The notes below the pieces were generated by a model. It did not search any database and was not told where the DNA came from. It saw only the letters and a list, made by a program, of their open reading frames with translations. The translations under genes and the position numbers were made by a program. Positions 1-10,172 of a stretch of 64,000 bases of DNA are shown piece by piece (position 1 is the stretch's first letter; each line of letters opens with the position of its first letter). The stretch is taken from NCBI GenBank assembly GCA_934645175.1, contig CAKUDE010000005.1, positions 1 through 64,000 of the forward strand. Direction: 5' to 3'. This DNA comes from an uncultured Oscillospiraceae bacterium. GTDB taxonomy: Bacteria > Bacillota > Clostridia > Oscillospirales > Oscillospiraceae.

Positions 1-136
1 CAGACAGCAAGCCCTTTCGGTTGCTTGAACAATTTTTGCTTCAAAATATTGTCTAACTTTTTGGGGTCACTTCACTTACGCCTTCCGGTTTGATTTTTAT
101 GTGCAACGGGTATACTCCTTCGCAGGAGGGATGAAA

Positions 137-406
137 ATGCTGAAAGGAGTAACCAGACAGGTCATTGTGGTGCGTTCTCCGGAGGGAAAGCTTTTTGAAC
201 AAGCGATCTTTTTGCTGCGGGACGACTCTCTGAGCCATGGCGTCGGCGAACAGGAGCTATTGGACGAAGCAAGACGTGTCGCCTCGCTCTACGGTGCAGA
301 AAGCACGAAGCGGCCGGGGAAACTGAAGCGTTTTATGCCGCTTTTCTGGGCAGCTGCCGGCGCTTCACCCGTCGCGCTCGGTTGGCTTCTTAGTGTGCTT
401 CTGTAA
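137..406 (+). CDS. Conserved hypothetical small protein with C-terminal membrane helix
   Basis: I do not recognise a named family. The protein is about 89 residues: a polar basic N-terminal half (VTRQVIVVRSPEG), a middle acidic helix, a basic stretch, then a hydrophobic end (ALGWLLSVLL) that should be one membrane segment. The reading frame also opens at a GTG at 101 and an ATG at 131. The ATG at 137 is preferred because AGGAGG at 124-129 sits 7 bases upstream, while it would abut the ATG at 131. The gene converges on tuf and shares its terminator. It may be a small membrane-tethered protein exposing its basic domain to the cytoplasm; function is unknown. Confidence 0.6.
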   Translation: MLKGVTRQVIVVRSPEGKLFEQAIFLLRDDSLSHGVGEQELLDEARRVASLYGAESTKRPGKLKRFMPLFWAAAGASPVALGWLLSVLL

Positions 407-415
407 GAATAAGAA

Positions 416-443
416 AATGACCCGCTCCTAAGAGCGGGTCATT
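416..443. terminator. Bidirectional intrinsic terminator between the small protein and tuf
   Basis: Perfect 12-base arms AATGACCCGCTC (416-427) and GAGCGGGTCATT (432-443) around a 4-base loop. Read on the minus strand it is followed by a TTTTCTTATT tract, so it ends the tuf transcript. On the plus strand the T-tract is shorter. Confidence 0.85.
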
Positions 444-457
444 TGATTCAAAAAGGA

Positions 458-1663
458 TTAAGCCTCGGGGACATCGATAACGACGCCGGAACCAACGGTA
501 CGGCCGCCTTCACGGATAGCGAAGCGGAGGCCCTTCTCGATGGCGATCGGGGTGATCAGCTCAACGTCCATATCAACGTTGTCGCCGGGCATGCACATCT
601 CAACGCCTTCGGGGAGGGAGATGATACCGGTAACGTCAGTGGTACGGAAATAGAACTGCGGACGATAGTTATTGAAGAACGGGGTATGACGGCCGCCTTC
701 TTCCTTGGACAGAACGTAGACCTGACCCTTGAACTTGGTGTGCGGATGGATGGAACCCGGCTTCGCCAGAACCTGGCCACGCTCGATGGACTTCTTGTCC
801 ACGCCGCGGAGCAGAGCGCCGATGTTGTCGCCGGCTTCTGCGTAGTCGAGCAGCTTGTGGAACATTTCGATGTCGGTGACGACGGTGGACTTCTTCTCTT
901 CCATGAGGCCGACGATTTCGACGGGCTCATTCTTCTTGATCTGGCCACGCTCGACACGACCGGTAGCGACGGTGCCACGGCCGGAGATGGTGAACACGTC
1001 CTCAACGGGCATCAGGAAGGGCATATCGGCCTTACGGTCGGGAGTGGGAATCCACTCGTCGACGGCGTCCATGAGTTCCTTGATGCAGGCATACTCGGGA
1101 GCGTTCGGATCATTGGACTCGCAGATCAGAGCGTTCAGAGCGGAGCCGCGGATGATGGGGGTGTCGTCTCCGGGGAAGCCATAGAAGGACAGAGTCTCGC
1201 GAACTTCCATCTCGACGAGCTCAAGGAGCTCTTCGTCGTCAACCTGGTCAACCTTGTTCAGGAAAACGAGAACGGAAGGAACGTTAACCTGACGAGCCAG
1301 CAGCAGATGCTCCTTGGTCTGAGCCATGGGGCCGTCGGTAGCGGCGATAACAAGGATCGCACCGTCCATCTGAGCAGCACCGGTGATCATGTTCTTGATA
1401 TAGTCGGCGTGACCCGGGCAGTCAACGTGAGCATAGTGACGCTTTGCGGTCTCATACTCGACGTGAGCGGTGTTGATTGTGATACCACGAGCCTTCTCTT
1501 CGGGAGCCTTGTCGATGCTGGCGTAGTCGGTGAACGCGGCGCCGCCCTGCATAGCGAGGTACTTGGTGATCGCAGCGGTGAGGGTGGTCTTGCCATGGTC
1601 GATGTGACCAATGGTGCCGATGTTTACGTGCGGCTTAGTTCTTTCAAATTTCTGCTTTGCCAT
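458..1663 (-). CDS. tuf: Elongation factor Tu
   Basis: GTPase that delivers aminoacyl-tRNA to the ribosomal A site. The 401-residue protein has the usual length. The P-loop GHIDHGKT lies near residue 19, the switch region has RGITI, the G3 motif is DCPGH, and the G4 motif is NKVD where most bacteria have NKCD. Domains 2 and 3 follow, including [13 protein letters not shown]. The start has GGAGG 9 bases upstream. It is the last gene of the rpsL-rpsG-fusA-tuf cluster, separated from fusA by 88 bases that carry a promoter of its own. Confidence 0.98.
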   Translation of the reverse strand: MAKQKFERTKPHVNIGTIGHIDHGKTTLTAAITKYLAMQGGAAFTDYASIDKAPEEKARGITINTAHVEYETAKRHYAHVDCPGHADYIKNMITGAAQMDGAILVIAATDGPMAQTKEHLLLARQVNVPSVLVFLNKVDQVDDEELLELVEMEVRETLSFYGFPGDDTPIIRGSALNALICESNDPNAPEYACIKELMDAVDEWIPTPDRKADMPFLMPVEDVFTISGRGTVATGRVERGQIKKNEPVEIVGLMEEKKSTVVTDIEMFHKLLDYAEAGDNIGALLRGVDKKSIERGQVLAKPGSIHPHTKFKGQVYVLSKEEGGRHTPFFNNYRPQFYFRTTDVTGIISLPEGVEMCMPGDNVDMDVELITPIAIEKGLRFAIREGGRTVGSGVVIDVPEA

Positions 1664-1714
1664 TTGGTAAATCCTCCTGTTTTAGTTGTGGGGTGCTGAA
1701 TTCTCGATGATACC

Positions 1715-1743
1715 AATATACACGAAATCTTCGTTATTGGCAA
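1715..1743 (-). promoter_or_regulatory. Internal promoter for tuf
   Basis: On the minus strand TTGCCA (1743-1738), a 17-base spacer and TATATT (1720-1715) lie in the fusA-tuf gap, about 50 bases before the tuf start. This would let tuf be made in excess of the other operon genes, as is usual for EF-Tu (inference). Confidence 0.6.
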
Positions 1744-1751
1744 GTGTTTTT

Positions 1752-3830
<2,079 letters not shown>

Positions 3831-3845
3831 TGCGGTACTCCTTTG

Positions 3846-4316
3846 TTACCAGCGGAAGTGGGAGAATGCCTTGTTGGCTTCCGCCATCTTATGGGTGTCC
3901 TCACGCTTCTTCACGGAGGCGCCGGTGTTGTTGCAGGCGTCCATGATTTCAGCAGCAAGGCGCTCTCTCATGGTCTTCTCGCTGCGCTTGCGGGAATAGG
4001 TAGTGAGCCAACGCAGACCAAGGGTCTGGCGGCGCTCCGGCCGGACTTCCAGCGGGACCTGATAGGTCGCGCCGCCGACACGGCGGGATTTGATTTCCAG
4101 GGAGGGCATGATATTTTCCATGGCCTGCTGGAAAGCATCCAGACCGTTTTTGCCGGTCTTCTGCTCAACGATTTCAAACGCGCCATAGACGACACGCTGG
4201 GCGACGCCCTTCTTGCCGTCAAGCATGACGCTGTTGACGAGCTTAGTTACCAGAGTGGAGTTGTAGATCGGATCCGGAAGAACCTCTCTCTTAGGGACAT
4301 TACCTCTTCTGGGCAC
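3846..4316 (-). CDS. rpsG: 30S ribosomal protein S7
   Basis: Primary 16S rRNA binding protein that nucleates assembly of the 30S head. An in-frame ATG at 4334 would give 162 residues, but the family begins [10 protein letters not shown]. The GTG at 4316 gives exactly 156 residues and has AGGAGGG 7 bases upstream, so that GTG is the likely start. The conserved [17 protein letters not shown] and [10 protein letters not shown] stretches are all present. It sits between rpsL and fusA; the 148-base gap to rpsL contains a short stem (CAAGGC/GCCTTG) but no gene. Confidence 0.96.
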   Translation of the reverse strand: MPRRGNVPKREVLPDPIYNSTLVTKLVNSVMLDGKKGVAQRVVYGAFEIVEQKTGKNGLDAFQQAMENIMPSLEIKSRRVGGATYQVPLEVRPERRQTLGLRWLTTYSRKRSEKTMRERLAAEIMDACNNTGASVKKREDTHKMAEANKAFSHFRW

Positions 4317-4464
4317 TTTGCTTCCCTCCTTCATAATAGAATGATTTCATAGGTACTTCGCCGGCCCGAAGCCGACGTGTTGTGCCTGCCAGGTAGTCCC
4401 ACATAATACATATTATTATATGAAAATCACTGGCAAGGCGGGGTTGCCTTGCGGCAGGATGCGA

Positions 4465-4887
4465 TTACTTTTTCTTTGCCTTCGGACGCTTCTGACCGTA
4501 CTTGGAACGGCTCTGCATACGACCGTTGACACCCTGTGCGTCGAGCGTACCACGAATAATGTGATAACGAACGCCCGGGAGGTCTCTGACTCTGCCGCCG
4601 CGGATCAGAACGACGGAGTGCTCCTGAAGGTTGTGACCGACACCGGGGATGTAGGCAGTGACCTCGTAGCCGTTCGTCAGGCGGACACGGGCGATCTTAC
4701 GAAGCGCGGAGTTCGGCTTCTTCGGGGTCGTGACCTTAACGACGGTGCAGACGCCTCTCTTCTGGGGGGAGGACAGGCCGGTCGTGCGGTTCTTCAGAGT
4801 GTTGAGTCCCTTCTGCAGTGCAGGAGCGGTGGACTTGTAAACAGACTGCTCTCTGCCCTTTCTGACCAACTGATTAAAAGTAGGCAT
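4465..4887 (-). CDS. rpsL: 30S ribosomal protein S12
   Basis: Decoding-site protein of the small subunit and the classical target of streptomycin resistance mutations. The 140-residue length suits Firmicutes. The conserved [10 protein letters not shown] segment carries the lysine equivalent to the known resistance site, and the loop [12 protein letters not shown] is intact with lysine-rich termini. Nothing suggests a resistant allele. The first classical str-operon gene lies 89 bases downstream of the L7Ae-like gene, as in other Clostridia. Confidence 0.97.
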   Translation of the reverse strand: MPTFNQLVRKGREQSVYKSTAPALQKGLNTLKNRTTGLSSPQKRGVCTVVKVTTPKKPNSALRKIARVRLTNGYEVTAYIPGVGHNLQEHSVVLIRGGRVRDLPGVRYHIIRGTLDAQGVNGRMQSRSKYGQKRPKAKKK

Positions 4888-4976
4888 TGATGTTCTCCTT
4901 TCTCAAAAAAATGTTCGCTGAATCACAGCGATTATCTTGTCCGGAATTCAGAGAAAATATTCCGTAAGATACAAAA

Positions 4977-5216
4977 TCAGACAAGTGCAGCCGCAGCGGC
5001 CTTGACCGCGATGCCGCAGGCCTCGCCGAGCTGCCGCATAGACGGCACGCTGACAAGCCTGACACCCTTCTGGCTGCACAATTCGCGCAGCGGCGCGACG
5101 AGCGCCGGGTCTGCGTCGGCAGCAAAAAACACAACGCGCACGCTGCCGCGCGTAAGCGCTCTCAGGATCTGCTTGACACCGACGAGTCTCTCGCCGGACT
5201 GTAGCTCCTCAAGCAC
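4977..5216 (-). CDS. Ribosomal L7Ae-family kink-turn RNA-binding protein
   Basis: A 79-residue protein of the L7Ae/L30e/YbxF family, which binds kink-turn motifs in RNA; the gene just before rpsL in Firmicutes is usually of this kind. The features are the VVFFAADADP strand-loop, the helix LRELCSQKG and the VPSMRQLGEACGI motif that contacts the kink-turn. The start is a GTG at 5216 with GGAGG about 11 bases upstream; no ATG is available. It is the first gene after a strong promoter, so rpoB-rpoC are not directly upstream here, unlike in many relatives. Confidence 0.88.
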   Translation of the reverse strand: MLEELQSGERLVGVKQILRALTRGSVRVVFFAADADPALVAPLRELCSQKGVRLVSVPSMRQLGEACGIAVKAAAAALV

Positions 5217-5266
5217 GCAACTTTACACCTCCGGTGCAGGGAATATTCATGCTCACACAAGCTAAG

Positions 5267-5295
5267 AGTATAGCACAATGACCGAAATTAGTCAA
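5267..5295 (-). promoter_or_regulatory. Sigma-A promoter of the L7Ae-rpsL-rpsG-fusA-tuf operon
   Basis: On the minus strand TTGACT (5295-5290), a spacer of exactly 17 bases and TATACT (5272-5267). Transcription would start about 45 bases before the L7Ae-family gene. Confidence 0.85.
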
Positions 5296-5340
5296 CCTTT
5301 TTTAATGAAAATGCCGAATTATTTTTTAAAAAATACAGGA

Positions 5341-5358
5341 AAAAGGCGGCTTCCCGCC
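5341..5358 (-). terminator. Terminator of the small Cys-rich gene
   Basis: Minus-strand hairpin GGCGG-GAAG-CCGCC (5358-5345) followed by a run of T, about 37 bases beyond the stop of the 51-residue gene at 5395. Confidence 0.75.
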
Positions 5359-5394
5359 ACTATCGGCCGGAAACCGTCATGCGCTGCCGCATCT

Positions 5395-5550
5395 TTACGC
5401 AAAAAGCTCGCTTAATCTGGCGGCAATCGGGCAGGATTCTCGGTAAATACAGTCCGGAAAGTCGCAATCGGCACACCGCTCGTCCGGCTCTGCCAGAACC
5501 GTGCGAGCGCCGTCAATGGCACGGCAGTATCCGGTTACAAACTCTTCCAT
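5395..5550 (-). CDS. Small Cys-rich protein (51 aa), family not recognised
   Basis: A complete small gene. ATG at 5550 has GGGAGG 8 bases upstream, it runs without interruption to TAA at 5395, and it has its own terminator. The protein starts MEEFVTGYCRAIDGARTV and has five cysteines (residues 9, 26, 29, 34 and 40), including CADC and FPDCIYRESC spacings that could bind a metal ion. There is no signal peptide or membrane segment. I know no function; a small zinc-binding cytoplasmic protein is a guess. It stands alone between two divergently read units. Confidence 0.7.
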   Translation of the reverse strand: MEEFVTGYCRAIDGARTVLAEPDERCADCDFPDCIYRESCPIAARLSELFA

Positions 5551-5694
5551 TAAAAATGCCTCCCGCGGGTTTCGACGGGACGAAGGCCCGAACCGTCTCT
5601 GCGCAATATTTTACCACACTTCCGCCGGAAGTCAAGGCACTCTTTTCTCTCCCGGAAGCGACGGATTTTTATAAACGGTTTTTTACTTTTCCTA

Positions 5695-5723
5695 TTGTGT
5701 CCTTCGACATTCTTTGCTATAAT
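5695..5723 (+). promoter_or_regulatory. Promoter of rlmB
   Basis: TTGTGT (5695-5700), 17-base spacer, consensus TATAAT (5718-5723), about 50 bases before the rlmB start. Confidence 0.6.
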
Positions 5724-5774
5724 ATCCACTATGGAAAATGCGAAATCTTCAATTTCCAAAGAGATGGAGAAGTT

Positions 5775-6548
5775 ATGAAACAGAGTTTTAAGCAGGATAT
5801 GTCCGATTCCGACCTGTCGGAGGGCCTGATTGAAGGCAGGAACGCCGTCACGGAGGCACTGAAGAGCGGCCGTGCGATCAACAAGCTCTTTCTTGCCGAC
5901 GGCGACACCGACCGCTCTCTCGGCCGTCTGGCCGCAATGGCTAAAGATGCCGGCGCGGTGGTTGTGCGCATTGACCGCCGCAAGCTCAATGAAATGAGCC
6001 AGACCGGCGCACATCAGGGTGTGATTGCCAGCGTTGCCGCACATGAGTATTCGACAATCGACGAGATTCTGGCCATCGCCGAATCACGCGGAGAGGCACC
6101 GCTGCTGGTTCTGTGTGATGAGCTCAGCGACCCGCACAATCTCGGTGCAATCCTGCGTACCGCAGAATGCGCCGGAGCACACGGCATCGTCATCCCCAAG
6201 CGTCGCAGTGTCGGATTGACCGCCGTGGTCGGAAAAGCGTCCGCAGGCGCCGTGGAATATATACCGGTTGCCCGCGTGGCAAATCTGACCGCCGCCGTCC
6301 GTGACCTCAAATCGCGTGGCGTGTGGATCTTTGGCACGGCAGCGGACGGCTCCGTCAGTCTGTATGACGCCGACCTCAAGCGCCCGGCCGCCATCGTCAT
6401 CGGGAACGAAGGCGACGGCATCAGCCGCCTTGTGCGCGAAAACTGCGATTATCTGGTAAGCATTCCCATGAAGGGACACGTTTCTTCGCTCAACGCCTCG
6501 GCTTCGACAGCGATTCTGCTCTACGAGGCGCTCCGTCAGAGAGGATAG
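5775..6548 (+). CDS. rlmB: 23S rRNA 2'-O-methyltransferase of the SpoU/TrmH family (RlmB-like)
   Basis: Predicted SAM-dependent methyltransferase for ribose methylation of 23S rRNA (G2251 in E. coli RlmB). The 257-residue protein has an N-terminal substrate-binding domain (EGRNAVTEAL ... VRIDRRKLNEMSQTGAHQGV) and a C-terminal knotted SPOUT domain with motif 1 (DPHNLGAILRTAECAG), motif 2 (VIGNEGDGISR) and motif 3 (IPMKGHVSSLNASASTAI). ATG 5775 has GGAG 6 bases upstream; the open frame reaches back to 5379, but that part is opposite the small Cys-rich gene and is not coding. The next gene starts 1 base after its stop. Confidence 0.92.
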   Translation: MKQSFKQDMSDSDLSEGLIEGRNAVTEALKSGRAINKLFLADGDTDRSLGRLAAMAKDAGAVVVRIDRRKLNEMSQTGAHQGVIASVAAHEYSTIDEILAIAESRGEAPLLVLCDELSDPHNLGAILRTAECAGAHGIVIPKRRSVGLTAVVGKASAGAVEYIPVARVANLTAAVRDLKSRGVWIFGTAADGSVSLYDADLKRPAAIVIGNEGDGISRLVRENCDYLVSIPMKGHVSSLNASASTAILLYEALRQRG

Positions 6549-6549
6549 T

Positions 6550-8316
6550 ATGGATCAGCAGAAGCCGGAACAACTGAATAACGGCTCGGCTTCTTTTGAC
6601 CTGGAATCCATTCTGCGCGAGTTTTCCCGTCAGCAGCCGCAGACCGCTCCCCCACCGCAGATACCGCCGGAGCCGGCTCCCGCACCGGAGCAGCAGCCGC
6701 GGATCCGATCGGTCGCGCCGCCGAGTCTGCAGGAGCAATTCCGCAGCAGCGCCCGCGCACTGGGCGCTGCCCGCATCCGTCTGTTTCTGCTTGGGCTGGC
6801 GACGCTCTTTGCGCTGCTGCTTTTTGCCAATTCCCTGCCTGCTACCCCGCCCGTCTCCCTCCCGGAGGGCAGCGTAGGCCTCCTTTCCGCAGGCGTTACG
6901 CTTGCTGCGCTTCTGTTGGCTTATGAAGTCGCACTTCACGCACTGGCAGAGCTGATGCGCATCCGCATCGGTGTTTACGCACTTGGAATCCTTGCAGCAC
7001 TCCTGTCGATTTATGATGCGCTCCGCTACGGCTCATTCCTGTGGGTGCTGGCCTGCGTACAGCTGTTTTCGCTGCAAAGATCGCTTGTTTCCGCACACTC
7101 GGCGCGCGCTTCGACTCTGCACAGACTGGTTGGCATGACACGGCCGGACGGTGTATTCCGCACAAAAAAGCTTCCGGACGGTACCTCTGCGCTGCGCACC
7201 GACAAAGGAAACCCCATCGATTTTCTATTGAACCTTGACCACACGGACGGACCGAAACGACTTGGCACACCATTTACCACGGCTCTGGCGCTTTCTTCGC
7301 CGCTGCTGGCCTATCTGCTTGTGCCGCGTGCGCAGGCCAGCTTTGTCCGGGCATGGCTGAGTCTCCTGCTCGGCGCGCTGCCGCTCTGTGCGGCGCTGAG
7401 CTACACGCGTCCCTTCGGCGCACTTTGCCGCAGGCTCAGTAAAAACGCCGCGCTTTGCGGCTGGCACGCAACCCGCCTTTTTTCCGGAAAATACACCGTC
7501 GTCCTGCGTGACGAGGATCTGTTTGCAGCAGGAAGCGTCGTTCCGAACGGAATGAAGCTCTACAGCCCCCTGACCGCCTCGCGCGTGATTGCCTACGCGC
7601 TGGCGGCGCTTGAGGCTGCCGGGAGTCCTCTGGCCGAGGTGTTCGAGGAGCTGCTCCGGACACAATCCGGAAAGCACTGTACCGCCGCAGCCTACCGCTG
7701 CTACGACGACGGCGGCATTGAGGCGGAGGTCGCGGGCGAAACCGTTCTTGTCGGCTCCGTGGGTTTTATGCAAAGTATCGGCGTACATATGCCGAAGGGT
7801 GCGCGGCTGCGTCAGGCGGTGTATGTCTCGATCGGCGGCGAGCTGGCCGGTATCTTTGCCTTGAAGTATAATATGTCCGCATCCGTCATTTCCGGACTGC
7901 GTGAGCTTCTTTCAAAATCCCGGCTTGACATTGTGCTTATGACCCGCGATTTTCTCATCACACCCGAGCTGCTTGCCGCAAAGCTCAACGCTTCCACACG
8001 GCAAATGCGGTTTCCCCCCTACGGGAGACGTCTTCGTCAGCCGGCGTGGGAAAAGGTCGGCAATATCGGTCAGGGAGCGCTGGTCGCGCGCGGAGACTTC
8101 GGAGCCTTTGCTTCCTCCGTCGCGGCGGCAAAGACTCTGCGTACCGCCGCTTCCGTCAACCTCTTTCTGACGCTTCTGGCCGGTGTCCTTGGCTTTTTGA
8201 CCTGTGCGCTGATGCTTTTCTGGGGCACGGTGCCAACCGCACTGCATCTTGCTGTTTATCAGCTTCTCTGGGCACTGCTCGCCGAGTTTTCCTGCTGGCT
8301 GTGTCTGCATCTATAG
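6550..8316 (+). CDS. P-type-ATPase-like membrane protein lacking the catalytic motifs
   Basis: A 588-residue membrane protein. The N-terminal 60 residues are Pro/Gln/Ala-rich and cytoplasmic. Hydrophobic segments lie near residues 75-92, 100-125, 135-165 and 235-285, with a last pair at the C-terminus. Between them is a region resembling the P- and N-domains of P-type ATPases, including VLVGSVGFM and the stretch around residue 430 (GGELAGIFALKY). The phosphorylation motif DKTGT is replaced by DEDLF at residue 321, TGD is replaced by TRD, and no GDGxND hinge is present. It therefore should not pump ions by the normal cycle. A structural or sensory role is inference. It is co-transcribed with rlmB. 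Confidence 0.6.
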   Translation: MDQQKPEQLNNGSASFDLESILREFSRQQPQTAPPPQIPPEPAPAPEQQPRIRSVAPPSLQEQFRSSARALGAARIRLFLLGLATLFALLLFANSLPATPPVSLPEGSVGLLSAGVTLAALLLAYEVALHALAELMRIRIGVYALGILAALLSIYDALRYGSFLWVLACVQLFSLQRSLVSAHSARASTLHRLVGMTRPDGVFRTKKLPDGTSALRTDKGNPIDFLLNLDHTDGPKRLGTPFTTALALSSPLLAYLLVPRAQASFVRAWLSLLLGALPLCAALSYTRPFGALCRRLSKNAALCGWHATRLFSGKYTVVLRDEDLFAAGSVVPNGMKLYSPLTASRVIAYALAALEAAGSPLAEVFEELLRTQSGKHCTAAAYRCYDDGGIEAEVAGETVLVGSVGFMQSIGVHMPKGARLRQAVYVSIGGELAGIFALKYNMSASVISGLRELLSKSRLDIVLMTRDFLITPELLAAKLNASTRQMRFPPYGRRLRQPAWEKVGNIGQGALVARGDFGAFASSVAAAKTLRTAASVNLFLTLLAGVLGFLTCALMLFWGTVPTALHLAVYQLLWALLAEFSCWLCLHL

Positions 8317-8335
8317 CCGCGGTATACGACAAAAA

Positions 8336-8368
8336 AGATCCGTTCTGTTCCACAGAACGGATCTTTTT
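8336..8368. terminator. Bidirectional terminator between the ATPase-like gene and fructokinase
   Basis: Perfect arms AGATCCGTTCTGT (8336-8348) and ACAGAACGGATCT (8352-8364) with T-tracts on both sides. Confidence 0.92.
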
Positions 8369-8371
8369 ATT

Positions 8372-9334
8372 TCACCGCAATGCCCTGCAAAGCTGCCGCA
8401 CACGTTCCGGCTCGGGAACGGAGCAGAGTCCGCCGTGCTTCGTAGCGGAAAGACTCGCCGCCGCACAGGCGGTCTCAACCAAAGCGTGAAGCTCTGCATC
8501 GCTCAGGCTGTCGGGCGTTTTTCCGCTTTGCAGGAGAAGCTGCATGGCCGTACCGCCAAAAATGTCGCCCGCACCGGTTGTGTCAATGATCGGAAGCCCC
8601 TTCGGCGCAGCGGCAAAGCCCGCACAATGTGCATTGGCAAAGCAGCAGCCTCTCGCTCCGCAGGTCACGTAGACCAGCCGCACGGGATACTGCTGCAAAA
8701 TATGTGCTGCGGCAGCCTCCGGGGGCAGCGCAAACAAAAATTCCGCCTCCTCGTCGCTGAGCTTAACGACATTGGCCTGCGAAAGACCCCATAGCATCCA
8801 GCGCTTTGCTTCTGTCAAATCCCTCCAGAGCGGGCGGCGCAGATTCGGGTCAAAGCTGATGAGCTTTCCGCGTTCACGGGCATAGGCGACAGCGCGAACG
8901 GTCGCTTCTCGCGCCGGGTCGTTTGTCAGAGAGAGCGTGCCGAAATGGAAAACCCGCGCCTCGTCAATCAGATCAAGCCGAAGCTCGTCAAAGCGAAGCT
9001 GTGTGTCCGCCCCCGGCTTACGCGCAAAAGAGAATTCGCGCTCCCCTTGTGCGTCAAGCGTAACGAAAGCGAGTGTGGTAAAGGTCTCTTGATCTGCAAT
9101 CAGACCGCGCGTATCAATTCCTGCACGCTCCAGCGTATCACGCAGGAGACGCCCAAAGGCGTCCTCGCCGACCTTACCCAAAAGCGCCGTGCTGCCGCCC
9201 GCCTTCGCCGCCGCCGCCAGGAAATTGGCCGGGGCGCCTCCGGGATTGGCGGCAAGCGTCGGATAGCCGTCCGCATCCGTGCCGACGGGTGAAAAATCGA
9301 TCACAAGCTCACCGATCGCAACAATCTCCGCCAT
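8372..9334 (-). CDS. PfkB-family carbohydrate kinase, probably fructokinase
   Basis: Predicted ATP-dependent sugar kinase, most like fructokinase (fructose to fructose 6-phosphate). The 320-residue protein begins MAEIVAIGELVIDF. It carries the PfkB N-terminal signature around NPGGAPANFLAAAAK, the FDPNLR motif and the C-terminal ATP/anion-hole motif DTTGAGDIFGG with the catalytic aspartate. The frame is open further upstream to 9544, but that overlaps the isomerase; the ATG at 9334 lies 1 base after the isomerase stop, so the two are co-translated. Substrate is inferred from similarity and from the partner gene. Confidence 0.88.
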   Translation of the reverse strand: MAEIVAIGELVIDFSPVGTDADGYPTLAANPGGAPANFLAAAAKAGGSTALLGKVGEDAFGRLLRDTLERAGIDTRGLIADQETFTTLAFVTLDAQGEREFSFARKPGADTQLRFDELRLDLIDEARVFHFGTLSLTNDPAREATVRAVAYARERGKLISFDPNLRRPLWRDLTEAKRWMLWGLSQANVVKLSDEEAEFLFALPPEAAAAHILQQYPVRLVYVTCGARGCCFANAHCAGFAAAPKGLPIIDTTGAGDIFGGTAMQLLLQSGKTPDSLSDAELHALVETACAAASLSATKHGGLCSVPEPERVRQLCRALR

Positions 9335-9335
9335 C

Positions 9336-10025
9336 TCAGTCTGCTGCCTCCGGATATTCGTTGCAAAGCAGGCGGTACGGCGACTCATCCTCCTCGATTT
9401 TCGGGAAACGGCCGACCGGCGGTTCAAAACGGTTATCCGTATTGTCGTCGTTGCATTGGCTGACCTCACCGAGCAGCACGGGACCGCTGCCCGGCTCCAC
9501 GGAAAAGTCATGATAAAGGTATTGCTGAATATGAATGCTCTCACCGGGCTTCAGGCGGATCTGCGTACCGGCCGGAACGGTATAACAGCGGCCGTCGCAA
9601 TGAACGGTCACATCGGAAACACGGTCGATGGATTCATCCGGCAGACTGTTATAGACACGAATAAGGACGTTGCCACCGCCGCGGTTGATAATATCCTCGG
9701 TCTTGTACCAGTGAAAGTGATTCGGTGCATATTGTCCTTCCTTCAGGTAGAGCAGCTTTTCCGCATAGACCTTTGGGTACTTGTCCGGCATGGCACGGTT
9801 GCCGTTGCGAATGGTAATAAGCGAGAAACCGACCTTGTCGAAATCACCAAGGCCGTAATCGGTAATATCCCAGCCAAGCATACAGTCGCGGACCTCGTCG
9901 TACTCATGCCCCTTCTCGCACCACTGTTCCGGCGTGAAATGGCAGAACGGCGGCAGATAGCAATGCTCCCTCGTGCACATCTGCTCCAGTTCACGCAGTG
10001 CGCGATTGATCTCGGATCGTTTCAT
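9336..10025 (-). CDS. D-lyxose/D-mannose ketol-isomerase (cupin)
   Basis: Resembles D-lyxose isomerases, cupin enzymes that interconvert D-lyxose with D-xylulose and often D-mannose with D-fructose. The 229-residue protein contains FHWYKTEDIINRGGG, where the histidine and glutamate are expected metal ligands, and a later QQYLYHDF histidine. The ATG at 10025 follows a GGAAGGGA site; the frame extends 19 codons upstream without a good site. Being first in an operon with a fructokinase, it suggests mannose (or lyxose) to fructose to fructose 6-phosphate (inference). Confidence 0.82.
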   Translation of the reverse strand: MKRSEINRALRELEQMCTREHCYLPPFCHFTPEQWCEKGHEYDEVRDCMLGWDITDYGLGDFDKVGFSLITIRNGNRAMPDKYPKVYAEKLLYLKEGQYAPNHFHWYKTEDIINRGGGNVLIRVYNSLPDESIDRVSDVTVHCDGRCYTVPAGTQIRLKPGESIHIQQYLYHDFSVEPGSGPVLLGEVSQCNDDNTDNRFEPPVGRFPKIEEDESPYRLLCNEYPEAAD

Positions 10026-10053
10026 AGGAATCGTCCCTTCCGTTTTTTCCTTT

Positions 10054-10082
10054 ATGATACTGCACGAAGTGCGCCGCGTCAA
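10054..10082 (-). promoter_or_regulatory. Promoter of the isomerase-kinase operon
   Basis: Minus strand TTGACG (10082-10077), 17-base spacer, TATCAT (10059-10054), about 22 bases before the likely transcript start. Confidence 0.72.
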
Positions 10083-10172
10083 GTCTTTTTAAAAATGTGA
10101 GGAAAGACGGCCGTTTTCTGCCGCTTCCGCGCACGGAGCGGTGGTACCATTATTCCCGGGAGGGTATCCACT

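Noticed and set aside
10138..10165. T-box-like GGTGGTACC before the signal-peptidase-like gene
   Set aside because: Only the short GTGGTACC string is present. No specifier stem, no antiterminator and no amino-acid gene follow.
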